From NCBI RefSeq assembly GCF_003205495.1, contig NZ_QJRX01000008.1:205763-269762 (forward strand): a DNA stretch of 64,000 bases, in the 5' to 3' direction. Origin of the DNA: Aquipseudomonas alcaligenes. Lineage in GTDB: Bacteria > Pseudomonadota > Gammaproteobacteria > Pseudomonadales > Pseudomonadaceae. Of the stretch, positions 45,738-54,239 are shown piece after piece. Positions within the stretch are counted from its first letter, which is position 1, and every line of letters begins with the position of its first letter. A model generated the notes under the pieces. It did not search any database. It saw only the letters and a list, made by a program, of their open reading frames with translations, and was not told where the DNA came from. Both the position numbers and the translations under genes were made by a program.

Positions 45738-46741
45738 CAGTGATACCCCTCGCCGACCTTGACCTTGCCGCGGAACACCCAGTAGCTGTAGGCGGTGTAG
45801 ATCAGGATGATCGGCACCATGAACACCACGCCGACCAGGGCGAAGGCCTGGCTGCTGGCCGGCGCCGAGGCCTCCCAGATGCTCACTGCCGGCGGGATGA
45901 TGTTCGGCCACAGGCTGATGGCCAGACCCGTGTAGGCCAGGGCGATCAGCACCAGGGTCAGCACGAAGGGCTGCCAGTCGATCTTCAGGTGCACGGCGCG
46001 GACGATGCCGAGGATGGTCACCGCCACCAGGGTCGGCACCGGGATGAAGTAGAACAGGTTGGGCAGGGTGAACCAGCGCTGGGCGATGCTCTCGTGGGCC
46101 AGCGGCGTCCAGATGCTGACCACGGCGATGAACAGCAGCAGCAGGCTGGTCAGCGGCAGCATCAGCTTGTACATCTTGTGGCGCAGTTTGCCCTCGGTCT
46201 TCATCAGCAGCCAGGCGCAGCCGAGCATGGCGTAGCCGGCCACCAGGCCGGCGCCGCAGAACAGCGGGAAGGGCGCCAGCCAGTCGAAGGCCCCCCCGGC
46301 GAACTGCCGATTCTCCACCTTGATCCCTTCGATAAAGGCGCCCAGCACCACGCCCTGGGCGAAAGTCGCGACGATCGAGCCCCAGATGAAGGCAGCGTCC
46401 CACACGTGGCGGGTGCGCTTGGCCTTGAAGCGGAACTCGAAGGCCACGCCGCGGAAGATCAGCGCGATCAGCATGATCAGCAGCGGCAGGTAGAGCGCCG
46501 TGAGCACCACCGAGTAGGCCAGCGGGAAGGCGGCGAACAGCCCGGCGCCGCCCAGCACCAGCCAGGTCTCGTTGCCGTCCCAGATCGGCGCCACGGTGTT
46601 CATCATGGCGTCGCGCTCGTCCTTGTCACGGAAGAAGGGGTAGAGGATGCCGATACCCAGATCGAAGCCATCCATCACCACGTACATGAAGATGCCGAAG
46701 GCGATCACCCCGGCCCAGATCAGCGGCAGGTCGATGCTCAT
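45737..46741 (-). CDS. cioB: Cyanide-insensitive quinol oxidase subunit II (CydB-like)
   Basis: A 334-residue polytopic subunit II of a bd-type quinol oxidase. It begins MSIDLPLIWAGVIAFGIFMY, continues DGFDLGIGILYPFFRDKDERD, and has the CydB family blocks GNETWLVLGGAGLFAAFPLAYS and FRGVAFEFRFKAKR. It partners subunit I and has eight or nine helices. The ATG overlaps the cioA stop (ATGA). The trio belongs to the CIO branch. Confidence 0.95.
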   Translation of the reverse strand: MSIDLPLIWAGVIAFGIFMYVVMDGFDLGIGILYPFFRDKDERDAMMNTVAPIWDGNETWLVLGGAGLFAAFPLAYSVVLTALYLPLLIMLIALIFRGVAFEFRFKAKRTRHVWDAAFIWGSIVATFAQGVVLGAFIEGIKVENRQFAGGAFDWLAPFPLFCGAGLVAGYAMLGCAWLLMKTEGKLRHKMYKLMLPLTSLLLLFIAVVSIWTPLAHESIAQRWFTLPNLFYFIPVPTLVAVTILGIVRAVHLKIDWQPFVLTLVLIALAYTGLAISLWPNIIPPAVSIWEASAPASSQAFALVGVVFMVPIILIYTAYSYWVFRGKVKVGEGYH

Positions 46742-48168
46742 GGGCGTTGCTCCTGTTCGTCTTCGACACTGTCTTCGGCGGCCGACAGCGGGCGCGACGG
46801 CGTACGCGGGTGGCCCGGGCCACCGGCCTCGGTGGGCGTGTGGGCATGCAGCAGGCCCAGCACCGGGCCCTTGCGCATCATGCGCAGCAGGTAGGTGATG
46901 CCGACGCCGAACACGGCGAGGTACACCACCACGAAGATGCTCAGCGACACGCCCATCTGCGTGGCGCTGTGGTTGGACACCGCGTCCGAGGTGCGCAGCA
47001 GGCCGTAGATCACCCAGGGCTGGCGGCCGACTTCGGTGGTCACCCAGCCGGCGAGGATGGCGATCAGCCCGGACGGGCCCATCAACAGCATCAGGCGCTG
47101 GAAACCGCGCGCCTCGTAGAGCCGGCCGCCACGGCGCAGCCACAGGCCGATGACGCCGCAGAGGATCATCGCCAGGCCCAGGCCGACCATCACGCGGAAG
47201 CTCCAGAACACGATCGGCACGTTGGGCCGGTCTTCGGGCGCCCATTCCTTGAGGCCCTTGATCTCGCCGTCGAGGTCATGGGTGAGGATCAGGCTGGCCA
47301 GGCGCGGGATGCCGATGGCGTAGTGGGTGGTTTCCGCCTGCATGTCGGGGATGCCGAACAGCAGCAGCGGCACGCCGCGGGAGGTTTCCCAGTGGCCTTC
47401 CATCGCCGCCACCTTGGCCGGCTGATATTTCAGGGTGTTGAGGCCGTGCAGGTCACCGATGAAGGCCTGCACCGGCGCCACCAGCAGCGCCATCCACAGT
47501 GCCATGGAGAACATCATACGGGTGGCCTCGTCGCGCTTGCCCTTGAGCAGGTGCCAGGCCGCCGTGGCGCCGACCACGAAGGCGGTGCTGAGGAAGGCCG
47601 CCACCGCCATGTGCGCCAGGCGGTAGGGGAAGGATGGGTTGAACACGATGTCCCACCAGCTTTCCGGGTAGAACACCCCGTCGACCAGGCTGTGGCCCTG
47701 CGGGGTCTGCATCCAGCTGTTCGAGGAGAGGATCCAGAAGGTCGAGATCAGCGTGCCGATGGCCACCATCAGGGTGGCGAAGAAGTGCAGGCCGCGGCCG
47801 ACCTTGTTCATGCCGAACAGCATGATCCCGAGGAAGCCCGCCTCGAGGAAGAAGGCGGTGAGCACCTCGTAGGTCAGCAGCGGACCCATGATGCTGCCGG
47901 CGGCGGTGGACAGCCCGGCCCAGTTGGTGCCGAACTGGTAGCTCATCACCACGCCGGAGACCACGCCCATGCCGAAGGTCACGGCGAAGATCTGCAGCCA
48001 GAAGCGGTACAGGTCGTAGTAGACCTCGCGCTTGGTTTTCAGCCACAGGCCTTCGAGCACGGCCAGGTAACTGGCCAGGCCGATGCTGATGGCGGGGAAG
48101 ATGATGTGGAAGGAGATGGTGAAGGCGAACTGCAGGCGCCCCAGCTCCAGTGCATCGAGGCCGAACAT
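46738..48168 (-). CDS. cioA: Cyanide-insensitive quinol oxidase subunit I (CydA-like)
   Basis: A 476-residue subunit I carrying the hemes. It begins MFGLDALELGRLQFAFTISF, and the first heme histidine is in TISFHIIFPAISIG. Further ligands are expected in PYRLAHMAVAAFLST and the GRQPWVIYGLLRTSDAVS segment is the conserved quinol-side region. The Q-loop is short, which places it in the CIO class and not classical cytochrome bd. Oxidases of this class work at low affinity for oxygen and resist cyanide. An ANR box 19 bases before the start codon suggests anaerobic repression. Confidence 0.95.
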   Translation of the reverse strand: MFGLDALELGRLQFAFTISFHIIFPAISIGLASYLAVLEGLWLKTKREVYYDLYRFWLQIFAVTFGMGVVSGVVMSYQFGTNWAGLSTAAGSIMGPLLTYEVLTAFFLEAGFLGIMLFGMNKVGRGLHFFATLMVAIGTLISTFWILSSNSWMQTPQGHSLVDGVFYPESWWDIVFNPSFPYRLAHMAVAAFLSTAFVVGATAAWHLLKGKRDEATRMMFSMALWMALLVAPVQAFIGDLHGLNTLKYQPAKVAAMEGHWETSRGVPLLLFGIPDMQAETTHYAIGIPRLASLILTHDLDGEIKGLKEWAPEDRPNVPIVFWSFRVMVGLGLAMILCGVIGLWLRRGGRLYEARGFQRLMLLMGPSGLIAILAGWVTTEVGRQPWVIYGLLRTSDAVSNHSATQMGVSLSIFVVVYLAVFGVGITYLLRMMRKGPVLGLLHAHTPTEAGGPGHPRTPSRPLSAAEDSVEDEQEQRP

Positions 48169-48186
48169 GATGGGCCACTCCGGAAA

Positions 48187-48200
48187 TTGATCTGGATCAA
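48187..48200. promoter_or_regulatory. ANR/FNR box upstream of cioA
   Basis: A perfect consensus TTGATCTGGATCAA. On the minus strand, a -35-like TTGACG (48206-48211) lies just upstream and the weak -10 would fall just downstream, so the box would sit between them, the position for repression. ANR repression of cioAB under low oxygen is known in P. aeruginosa. Confidence 0.85.
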
Positions 48201-48284
48201 TACTCCGTCAAGCCGGACCCGGGGCGTAGTCGGCGGATTGTCGCATTGGGCAATTTGTCGCAGCCGCTTTGCCCGGCGAAATCT

Positions 48285-48352
48285 GTAGCCCGGATGCAAT
48301 CCGGGGCAAGTGTCTGGGGGCTGCGCCATCCCGGATTTCATCCGGGCTACGG
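48285..48352. repeat. Dispersed palindromic repeat, TAGCCCGGAT family, inverted pair
   Basis: GTAGCCCGGATGCAATCCGGG (48285-48305) and CCCGGATTTCATCCGGGCTAC (48330-48350) are inverted copies about 25 bases apart. They match the degenerate pair at 42074-42129. Each copy is itself palindromic (CCCGGAT/ATCCGGG). This is typical of paired REP-like elements. Confidence 0.85.
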
Positions 48353-48362
48353 CGTGGCTTCT

Positions 48363-48384
48363 CCCTCTCCCCTCGGGGAGAGGG
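48363..48384. repeat. Dispersed palindromic repeat, CCCTCTCCC family, copy 3
   Basis: CCCTCTCCCC (48363-48372) and GGGGAGAGGG (48375-48384) form a 10-base-pair stem with a 2-base loop. It lies 9 bases after the rlmG stop and may act as a 3' hairpin for that gene. It belongs to the family seen at 16880 and 20457. Confidence 0.8.
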
Positions 48385-48392
48385 GGCTGGGT

Positions 48393-49517
48393 CTACTTGG
48401 TGGCCCTGAGCACCACGAACTTGGGATTGGCCGCCACCTGCTGCACGCCGCGGAACAGCCGGGCCAGCTTGGCGTGGTAGCCGAGGTGGCGGTTGCCGAC
48501 TATCCACAGCTCGCCGCCGGTGACCAGCGCCGCGCGGGCCTGCTGGAACATGCGCCAGGCGAGGAAGTCGCCGACCACCTGCTGCTGGTGGAAGGGCGGG
48601 TTGCACAGCACCAGGTCCAGCGAGTCCCTGGGCTGGTCGGCCAGGCCGTCGGCGGCGCGGAAGGTCGCCGGGCGCTCACCGAGTGTCGCGCGCCAGTTCG
48701 CCTCGGCCGACTGCACGGCCATGTAGGACTCGTCCACCAGGGTCAGCTCGGCCTGCGGGTTGGCCAGGGCGAAGGCGATGGCCAGTACGCCATTGCCGCA
48801 GCCGAGGTCGGCCACCCGCTGCGGCACCAGTGACTTCGGCAGATGCGGCAGGAAGGCGCGGGTGCCGATATCCAGGCCTTCGCGGCAGAACACATTGGCG
48901 TGGTTGAGCAGCTCGATGGCCGGTTTATCCAGCCGGTAGCGCGTGGGATAGGGCGATACCGGCGCCGGCCGGGCCTCGGGCGTGGCCGTCAGCAGGCGCG
49001 CCTTCTTCACCGCCAGCGAGGCCTGCACCGGGCCGATGTACTGCTCCAGCAGGTCGCCGGCGGCACGCGGCAGGTGCTTGATCATGGCGCCGGCGATCAC
49101 CCGCGCGCCGGGGGCGAGCTGGCCGTGCAGGCGGACCAGCTGCTCCTCGAGCAGGGCCAGGGTCTTGGGCACGCGCACCAGTACCCAGTCGAACGGGCCT
49201 TCCGCCGTCGCGCTGGCCGGCACGAAGGTCACGCGGTCGGCGGCCAGGCCGTTGCGCGCAAGGTTCTTCTGCAGGGCCAGATGGCCCAGGTGCGAGTCGC
49301 CGCTGCTGGTCACCTGGCAGTGCGCCGCCAGCGAGCAGGCCAGGGCGCCGAAGCCGTCGTTGAGCAGCAGCACCCGGCTGTCAGGCCCGAGGCCCTGCTC
49401 GTGCAGGTGGGCCAGCAGGTACTCGTCGGCGGCGTCGAAGGCCTGCAGCGGCTCGTTGGCCATCTCGGGCTGGCGAATCAGGTCGAGCTGGGCGAAGGGC
49501 GTGGCGAGAATAGGCAT
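48393..49517 (-). CDS. rlmG: 23S rRNA (guanine-1835-N2)-methyltransferase RlmG
   Basis: A 374-residue RlmG/RsmC-type enzyme. It has two methyltransferase-like domains: a degenerate N-terminal one (VLLLNDGFGALACSLAAH) and a catalytic C-terminal one with VADLGCGNGVLAIAFALANP and the NPPF motif in DLVLCNPPFHQQQ. The start at 49517 (MPILATPFAQLDLIRQPEMA) is chosen; the upstream extension is not conserved-looking. The length matches the usual Pseudomonas RlmG. It is divergent from fpr. Confidence 0.93.
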   Translation of the reverse strand: MPILATPFAQLDLIRQPEMANEPLQAFDAADEYLLAHLHEQGLGPDSRVLLLNDGFGALACSLAAHCQVTSSGDSHLGHLALQKNLARNGLAADRVTFVPASATAEGPFDWVLVRVPKTLALLEEQLVRLHGQLAPGARVIAGAMIKHLPRAAGDLLEQYIGPVQASLAVKKARLLTATPEARPAPVSPYPTRYRLDKPAIELLNHANVFCREGLDIGTRAFLPHLPKSLVPQRVADLGCGNGVLAIAFALANPQAELTLVDESYMAVQSAEANWRATLGERPATFRAADGLADQPRDSLDLVLCNPPFHQQQVVGDFLAWRMFQQARAALVTGGELWIVGNRHLGYHAKLARLFRGVQQVAANPKFVVLRATK

Positions 49518-49655
49518 GGAAACCGTCGGTGTTTGTAGGCGGCGCTTTGCGCGAGACTGCACAAGATCTGATGCGCGTCGGCCGGGCGTCGTTGCATAAG
49601 GGCCTGGCGCCGCCACTTCTGAACAGGAGCCGGGAGCGTGCATGAAGGGGGAATT

Positions 49656-50432
49656 ATGACCGCCAGCGAAGAGAAGTTCACTCGCCAGACCCTCACCGCG
49701 GTGCGCAGCTGGTCACCCAGCCTGTTCAGCCTGCGTTGCACCCGCGACGCCGGCTTTCGTTTCCGCGCCGGGCAGTTCGTCCGCCTGGGCGTGCGCAAGG
49801 CCAGCGGCTGCATCGTCTGGCGCGCCTACTCGGTGGTGTCGGCGCCGCATGACGACTACCTGGAGTTCTTCTCCATCGTGGTGCCCGGCGGCGAGTTCAC
49901 CAGCGAGCTGAGCCGCCTGCGTGCCGGCGACGAGCTGCTGGTGGAGAAGCAGGCCACCGGGTTTCTCACCCTCGACCGCTTCGCCGACGGCCGCGACCTC
50001 TGGCTGATCGGCACCGGCACCGGCCTGGCGCCCTTCCTGTCGATCCTCCAGGACCTGGAAGCCTGGCAGCGCTTCGAACGCATCGTCCTGGTCTACAGCG
50101 CCCGCGGGCGCGGCGAGCTGGCCTACCAGGAGCTGATCGCCGAGCTGCCGCAGCGCGAGTGGCTGGAGGGCGCGGGGCACAAGCTGCGCTACATTCCCGT
50201 GGTAACCCGCGAGCGGGTAGCGGGCGCGCTGCACGCGCGCATCACCAGCCTGATCGAGAATGGCGAGCTGGAGCGCGCCGCCGGCCTGGCCCTGGAGCCC
50301 GAGCACTCGCGCATCATGCTCTGCGGCAACCCGCAGATGATCGAGGACACCCGTGCCGTGCTCAAGGCGCGCAACCTCAACCTGGCACTGACCCGCAGGC
50401 CCGGCCAGGTGGCGGTGGAGAACTACTGGTAG
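49656..50432 (+). CDS. fpr: Ferredoxin/flavodoxin-NADP+ reductase (Fpr, subclass I)
   Basis: A 258-residue FAD enzyme of the bacterial FNR class. The FAD motif is RAYSVVSAP (with a Ser in the RxYS block), the NADPH pyrophosphate motif is GTGTGLAPFLSIL, and the C-terminus ends VENYW with a terminal Trp like E. coli Fpr. It reduces ferredoxin or flavodoxin and helps in oxidative stress and Fe-S supply. The start at 49656 has AAGGGGG before it. A divergent rlmG shares the upstream region. Confidence 0.92.
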   Translation: MTASEEKFTRQTLTAVRSWSPSLFSLRCTRDAGFRFRAGQFVRLGVRKASGCIVWRAYSVVSAPHDDYLEFFSIVVPGGEFTSELSRLRAGDELLVEKQATGFLTLDRFADGRDLWLIGTGTGLAPFLSILQDLEAWQRFERIVLVYSARGRGELAYQELIAELPQREWLEGAGHKLRYIPVVTRERVAGALHARITSLIENGELERAAGLALEPEHSRIMLCGNPQMIEDTRAVLKARNLNLALTRRPGQVAVENYW

Positions 50433-50534
50433 GGCGCCACACGCCGGCCTGTTAAGAATTGGTAACTTTTTCCGGCTTAGGAATGGGCGGGTGAGCCGTT
50501 AGCATGGCAATCCCTTTTCCCTTCCACGGAACCC

Positions 50535-50684
50535 ATGGACAGCGATTGTTGCCAGCCGCCCCCGAGCGGCCACCCCTCCCTCGGCGCCCTTGCGCGCCTT
50601 GCCCCGAACTCTGTCGATAGCCACGCCCTGCGCCGCGTCACCCGTGTCTGCGCCGTGTACACGGCTGCCCGGAGGAGCGCATGA
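50535..50684 (+). CDS. Possible 49-residue leader ORF overlapping the TerC-family gene
   Basis: An ATG at 50535 opens 49 codons ([20 protein letters not shown] in its first part) and ends at TGA 50682-50684, inside the start codon region of the next gene in an ATGA overlap. The upstream GGAA is a weak ribosome binding site. Overlap of this kind usually means translational coupling. It is arginine- and alanine-rich and shows no recognisable domain, so it may be a regulatory leader peptide or a chance frame. It is the only candidate gene in the 248 bases between fpr and the TerC gene. Confidence 0.35.
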   Translation: MDSDCCQPPPSGHPSLGALARLAPNSVDSHALRRVTRVCAVYTAARRSA

Positions 50685-52240
50685 TCTTCGAATGGATGGC
50701 CGACCCCACCGCCTGGCTCGGCCTGCTGACGCTGATCGTCCTGGAAATCGTCCTGGGCATCGACAACCTGGTGTTCATCGCCATCCTCGCCGACAAGCTG
50801 CCGCCGCACCTGCGCGACCGCGCGCGGTTGATCGGCCTGAGCCTGGCCCTGCTGATGCGCCTGGGCCTGCTGGCCAGCATCTCCTGGCTGGTGACCCTGA
50901 CCGAGCCGCTGATCGAGGTGTTCGGCAAGAGCTTCTCCGGGCGTGACCTGATCATGCTGTTCGGCGGCGTGTTCCTGCTGTTCAAGGCCACCATGGAGCT
51001 GCACGAGCGCCTCGAGGGGCGTACCCACCAGCCGAGTGGCGGCCGTCGCACCTACGCGCTGTTCTGGCCGGTGGTAGCGCAGATCGTGGTGCTCGATGCT
51101 GTGTTCTCGCTGGACGCTGTGATCACTGCGGTGGGCATGGTCGAGCATCTGGAAGTGATGATGATCGCCGTGATCATCTCCATCGGCCTGATGATCGTCG
51201 CCAGCAAGCCGCTGACCGCCTTCGTCAACGCCCACCCGACAGTGATCATGCTGTGCCTGGGCTTCTTGATGATGATCGGCTTCAGCCTCACCGCCGAAGG
51301 CCTGGGCTTCCATATTCCCAAGGGCTACCTGTACGCGGCCATCGGCTTCTCCATCCTCATCGAGCTGGCCAACCAGCTGGTGCGGTACAAGCGCAAGCGC
51401 CAGCTGCAGAACGGTCGTGGCATGCGTGAGCGTACCGCCCACGCGGTGCTGCGCCTGCTCGGTGGCAAGGTCGAGGCCGACGAGGTGGGCGAGGAGATCG
51501 CCGACATGCTCGAAGGTGGCGCCGGCGAGGCTGCGCTGTTCGACCGCCGCGAGCGGGTGATGATCCGCGGCGTGTTGGGCCTGGCCGAGCAGTCGATCAA
51601 GACGGTGATGACCGACCGTGTGCAGGTCGACCATATCGACCTGGCCCACGAGCCCGAGCAGACCCGCCAGGCCCTGCTGGCCTCGCCGCACTCGCGCCTG
51701 CTGGTGATCAAGGATGGCCAGGTCGACGAGCCGCTGGGCTTCGTGCATAAGAAGGAACTGCTCAAGGAGCTGCTGGAGCAGCGCGAGCCGGATATCGAGG
51801 GTCTGCTGCGCCAGCCGCTCAACCTGCCGGACAGCTGCTCGGTGCTCGGCGCCCTGGAGCAGATGCGCCAGGCCTCGACCCACGTGGCCTTCGTGGTCAA
51901 CGAGTTCGGCGGTTTCGAGGGCCTGCTGACCCTGACCGACATCCTCGAGGCCATCGCCGGCGAACTGCCGGATGCCAGCGAGGTGGATGGCCCGGACATC
52001 GAGCCGGATGGCGCGGGTTTCCGCGTCAGCGGCGCGCTCAACCTGGCCCTGCTGCGCTCGCGCATCGGCCTGCAGGCCCAGGCCACCGAGGACTACCAGA
52101 CCCTGGCCGGGCTGGTGATGAGCCTGCTCGACCGCCTGCCGGTGGTGGGCGACGAGGTGGAGTTCGCCGGCTGGCGCATGCGCGTCGAGGAAGTGCACGA
52201 GCGGCGGGTCAACCGCCTGCTGCTCACGCCCGAGCACTAA
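50681..52240 (+). CDS. TerC family membrane protein with CBS and CorC-type domains (YoaE-like)
   Basis: A 519-residue protein. Residues 1-235 form a TerC-type membrane domain (seven helices, with the acidic intramembrane motifs [20 protein letters not shown] and [20 protein letters not shown]). Residues about 290-425 hold two CBS domains, and the C-terminus (430-519) is a CorC_HlyC transporter-associated domain. TerC proteins are linked to manganese export and membrane-protein metalation; the CBS part suggests nucleotide control. GGAGGAGC precedes the ATG. A terminator follows. Confidence 0.92.
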   Translation: MIFEWMADPTAWLGLLTLIVLEIVLGIDNLVFIAILADKLPPHLRDRARLIGLSLALLMRLGLLASISWLVTLTEPLIEVFGKSFSGRDLIMLFGGVFLLFKATMELHERLEGRTHQPSGGRRTYALFWPVVAQIVVLDAVFSLDAVITAVGMVEHLEVMMIAVIISIGLMIVASKPLTAFVNAHPTVIMLCLGFLMMIGFSLTAEGLGFHIPKGYLYAAIGFSILIELANQLVRYKRKRQLQNGRGMRERTAHAVLRLLGGKVEADEVGEEIADMLEGGAGEAALFDRRERVMIRGVLGLAEQSIKTVMTDRVQVDHIDLAHEPEQTRQALLASPHSRLLVIKDGQVDEPLGFVHKKELLKELLEQREPDIEGLLRQPLNLPDSCSVLGALEQMRQASTHVAFVVNEFGGFEGLLTLTDILEAIAGELPDASEVDGPDIEPDGAGFRVSGALNLALLRSRIGLQAQATEDYQTLAGLVMSLLDRLPVVGDEVEFAGWRMRVEEVHERRVNRLLLTPEH

Positions 52241-52244
52241 AAGG

Positions 52245-52270
52245 AAACGGCGCCCTTGGGCGCCGTTTTT
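52245..52270. terminator. Bidirectional terminator between the TerC gene and mscL
   Basis: AACGGCGCCC (52246-52255) pairs with GGGCGCCGTT (52258-52267) around a TT loop, followed by TTTTT (52266-52270). It closes the plus-strand TerC transcript and lies just before the end of mscL on the other strand. Confidence 0.85.
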
Positions 52271-52272
52271 CT

Positions 52273-52683
52273 TTACTGCTTCTGCTGGTTCTTCAGCAGG
52301 TCGCGGATCTCGGTGAGCAGCTCCTGGTCCTTGGTCGGCGCCGGCGGCTCGGCCGGGGCGGCGGCCTCCTCGCGCTTGAGGCGGTTGATCACCTTGACCC
52401 CCATGAAGATGGCGAAGGCGACGATGACGAAGTCCAGCACGGTCTGGATGAACTTGCCGTAGCTCAGCATCACGGCCGGGATATCGCCCTCGGCGGCCTT
52501 GAGGGTGATGGCCAGGTCGCTGAAATCGACCCCGCCGATCAGCAGGCCGATCGGCGGCATCACCACGTCACCGACGAAGGAGCTGACGATCTTGCCGAAG
52601 GCGGCACCGATGATGATGCCGACGGCCATGTCGACCACGTTGCCCTTGACCGCGAAGGCCTTGAATTCGCTGAGGATGCTCAT
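52273..52683 (-). CDS. mscL: Large-conductance mechanosensitive channel MscL
   Basis: A 136-residue channel protein that opens under hypo-osmotic membrane tension. It begins [20 protein letters not shown], followed by [26 protein letters not shown] (TM1 in two parts), a periplasmic loop, and TM2 in [22 protein letters not shown] charged C-terminal helix rich in Lys/Glu follows. The length and motifs match the family closely. It is the single gene on the minus strand at this point. Confidence 0.97.
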   Translation of the reverse strand: MSILSEFKAFAVKGNVVDMAVGIIIGAAFGKIVSSFVGDVVMPPIGLLIGGVDFSDLAITLKAAEGDIPAVMLSYGKFIQTVLDFVIVAFAIFMGVKVINRLKREEAAAPAEPPAPTKDQELLTEIRDLLKNQQKQ

Positions 52684-52726
52684 GTTTCACTCCCTGGGTT
52701 TCTGGTTATGTCGTCCAGTGTAAGGG

Positions 52727-53473
52727 CTAAGCGGGGTAATGCACCTCGGGCAGGTTCTCGAAACCGGGCTTGGCCAGCAGGTAGCCCTGGAACAGCTCCA
52801 CCCCTATCTGGCGCAGGCAGTCCAGCTCGGCGGGGGTCTCGATGCCCTCGGCGATGACGCGGATGCCGAGCTTGCGGCACATCTCCAGGGTGGTTTCGAC
52901 CAGCACCTGGCGTACCCGGTCGCCATCCACGCCGCGGATAAGATCCATATCCAGCTTGATCAGGTCCGGCTGGAAGTCGGCCAGCAGGTTGAGCCCGGCG
53001 TAGCCGGCGCCGAAGTCGTCGATGGCGGTCATGAAACCCTGCTGGCGGTAGGCGCGCAGGATGCCGGTGAGGTGCGGGATATCCAGCACCTGTTCCTGCT
53101 CGGTGACCTCGAAGATGATGCGGTCGAGCGGGAAGTTGCAGCGCGCCGCCGCCTCCAGGGTGGCGCGGATGCAGGTTTCCGCGCGGTACACGGCATTGGG
53201 CATGAAGTTGATCGAGACCATGGCCGGCACCTGCAGGCGCGCGGCCCACTCCACGGCCTTGATCCGGCAGCTCTGGTCGAAGGCATAGCGGTTGTCGCTG
53301 TCGACCCGCGCCAGCAGGCTGCCGGCCGACTCGCCGGCGCTGCCGCGGACCAGGGCCTCGTGGGCGAATACCTGGCGGCGCTGCAGGTCGATGATCGGCT
53401 GGAAGGCCATGCTGATGGGGAAGTCCAGTCCCTTGCCATCACGGCAAGCGGAACAACCTGGGTTTGTAGTCAT
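52727..53473 (-). CDS. Stand-alone EAL-domain cyclic-di-GMP phosphodiesterase
   Basis: A 248-residue soluble EAL protein. The start at 53473 (MTTNPGCSACRDGKGLDFPI) is used; Cys7 and Cys10 form a CxxC-like pair at the N-terminus. Catalytic motifs are complete: HEALVRG, SINFMPNAVY, FEVTEQEQVL, IDDFGAGYAGL, LIKLDMDLIRG and IAEGIET. It therefore probably hydrolyses cyclic-di-GMP to pGpG. No sensory domain is present apart from the CxxC-like N-terminus. Confidence 0.9.
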   Translation of the reverse strand: MTTNPGCSACRDGKGLDFPISMAFQPIIDLQRRQVFAHEALVRGSAGESAGSLLARVDSDNRYAFDQSCRIKAVEWAARLQVPAMVSINFMPNAVYRAETCIRATLEAAARCNFPLDRIIFEVTEQEQVLDIPHLTGILRAYRQQGFMTAIDDFGAGYAGLNLLADFQPDLIKLDMDLIRGVDGDRVRQVLVETTLEMCRKLGIRVIAEGIETPAELDCLRQIGVELFQGYLLAKPGFENLPEVHYPA

Positions 53474-53549
53474 GGAGCGGCTCTCGCTGGATTTGTCCCA
53501 AGCTAAGCAAAAAAAGCCCGGGCTGTCTCCTCCGATCCCGGTGCCGTCC

Positions 53550-53804
53550 TCATCCGCCGGCACCATTGGCCTTGCGCAGACGTTCGGCGATCTGGTCCTT
53601 GAGCGCCACCCGCTCGTTCTTCAGGGCTTGCAGGGCCAGGTCGTCGAGGGCCTGGCGGCCGTCCTCTATCTCGTAGATGCGCCTGTCCAGGCTCTCGTAG
53701 TGCTGCGCCAGCTGGGCGAAGTGCGCATCGCTGGCGTGCAGGGCCTGCAGCTGCTGGCGGTATTCGGGAAACTCGCGGGACAGCGGGTGGTGTTCGAGGG
53801 GCAT
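53550..53804 (-). CDS. DUF465 (YdcH-like) small coiled-coil protein
   Basis: An 84-residue protein of DUF465 (YdcH-like): MPLEHHPLSREFPEYRQQLQ, then DAHFAQLAQHYESLDRRIYE and a helical end. AGGGAG precedes the ATG at 53804, which is preferred to 53828. The next gene encodes a paralogue with the same opening (xxEHHPLxxxFPE). The two are divergent and share an ANR-like box between them. The function is unknown. Confidence 0.82.
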   Translation of the reverse strand: MPLEHHPLSREFPEYRQQLQALHASDAHFAQLAQHYESLDRRIYEIEDGRQALDDLALQALKNERVALKDQIAERLRKANGAGG

Positions 53805-53887
53805 GGCGTTCACTCCCTGCGGGTGCATGTCCTGTCAGCCTAGCTCAGTAGCCGCCAGCGGCAGCGCCGAGATGGCGGGCGGTCGGC

Positions 53888-53901
53888 TTGATCCGGGTCA
53901 A
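53888..53901. promoter_or_regulatory. ANR/FNR-like box between the DUF465 genes
   Basis: TTGATCCGGGTCAA matches the TTGAT-N4-ATCAA consensus with one change, a common variant in Pseudomonas ANR sites. It lies 57 bases before the start of the plus-strand DUF465 gene and 84 bases before the other. Confidence 0.65.
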
Positions 53902-53957
53902 TGGCCCGGATGCGGCGCCCGGTTAGGGTGGGGGCATTGACCTCAGGAGCCTGCACC

Positions 53958-54239
53958 ATGCATGTCGAACACCACCCGCTGATCAAGGATTTCCCCGAGC
54001 TGCGCGAGCAGCTGCATCACCTGCGCCAGGACGACGCGGAGTTCGCCCGCCTGGCCGAGGAATACGAGGCGCTGGACAAGCGCATCTGCCGCATCGAGGA
54101 GGGCAGCGAGCTGCTCGACGATGCCGGCCTGGGGCTGCTCAAGCAGGCCCGCGTCGGCCTCAAGGATCAGCTGGCGCGCCGTCTCAAGCGCGCCGCCGGG
54201 CAGTGCTGTGGCTGTGGCAATGGCTGCGCGGGTCAGTGA
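53958..54239 (+). CDS. DUF465 protein with cysteine-rich tail
   Basis: A 93-residue paralogue of the neighbour, starting MHVEHHPLIKDFPELREQLH, with helix-rich DUF465 body and a C-terminal tail AAGQCCGCGNGCAGQ holding Cys83, Cys84, Cys86 and Cys90 (plus Cys44). CAGGAGC precedes the ATG. The tail is an unusual addition for the family and may bind metal or respond to redox state. An ANR-like box lies upstream, so low oxygen may induce it. The stop overlaps the convergent GNAT gene by 7 bases. Confidence 0.82.
   Translation: MHVEHHPLIKDFPELREQLHHLRQDDAEFARLAEEYEALDKRICRIEEGSELLDDAGLGLLKQARVGLKDQLARRLKRAAGQCCGCGNGCAGQ

Noticed and set aside
50433..50680. yybP-ykoY manganese riboswitch before the TerC gene
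   Set aside because: I looked for the conserved loops of that family and did not see them; a short upstream ORF explains the region better. A covariance search would settle it.
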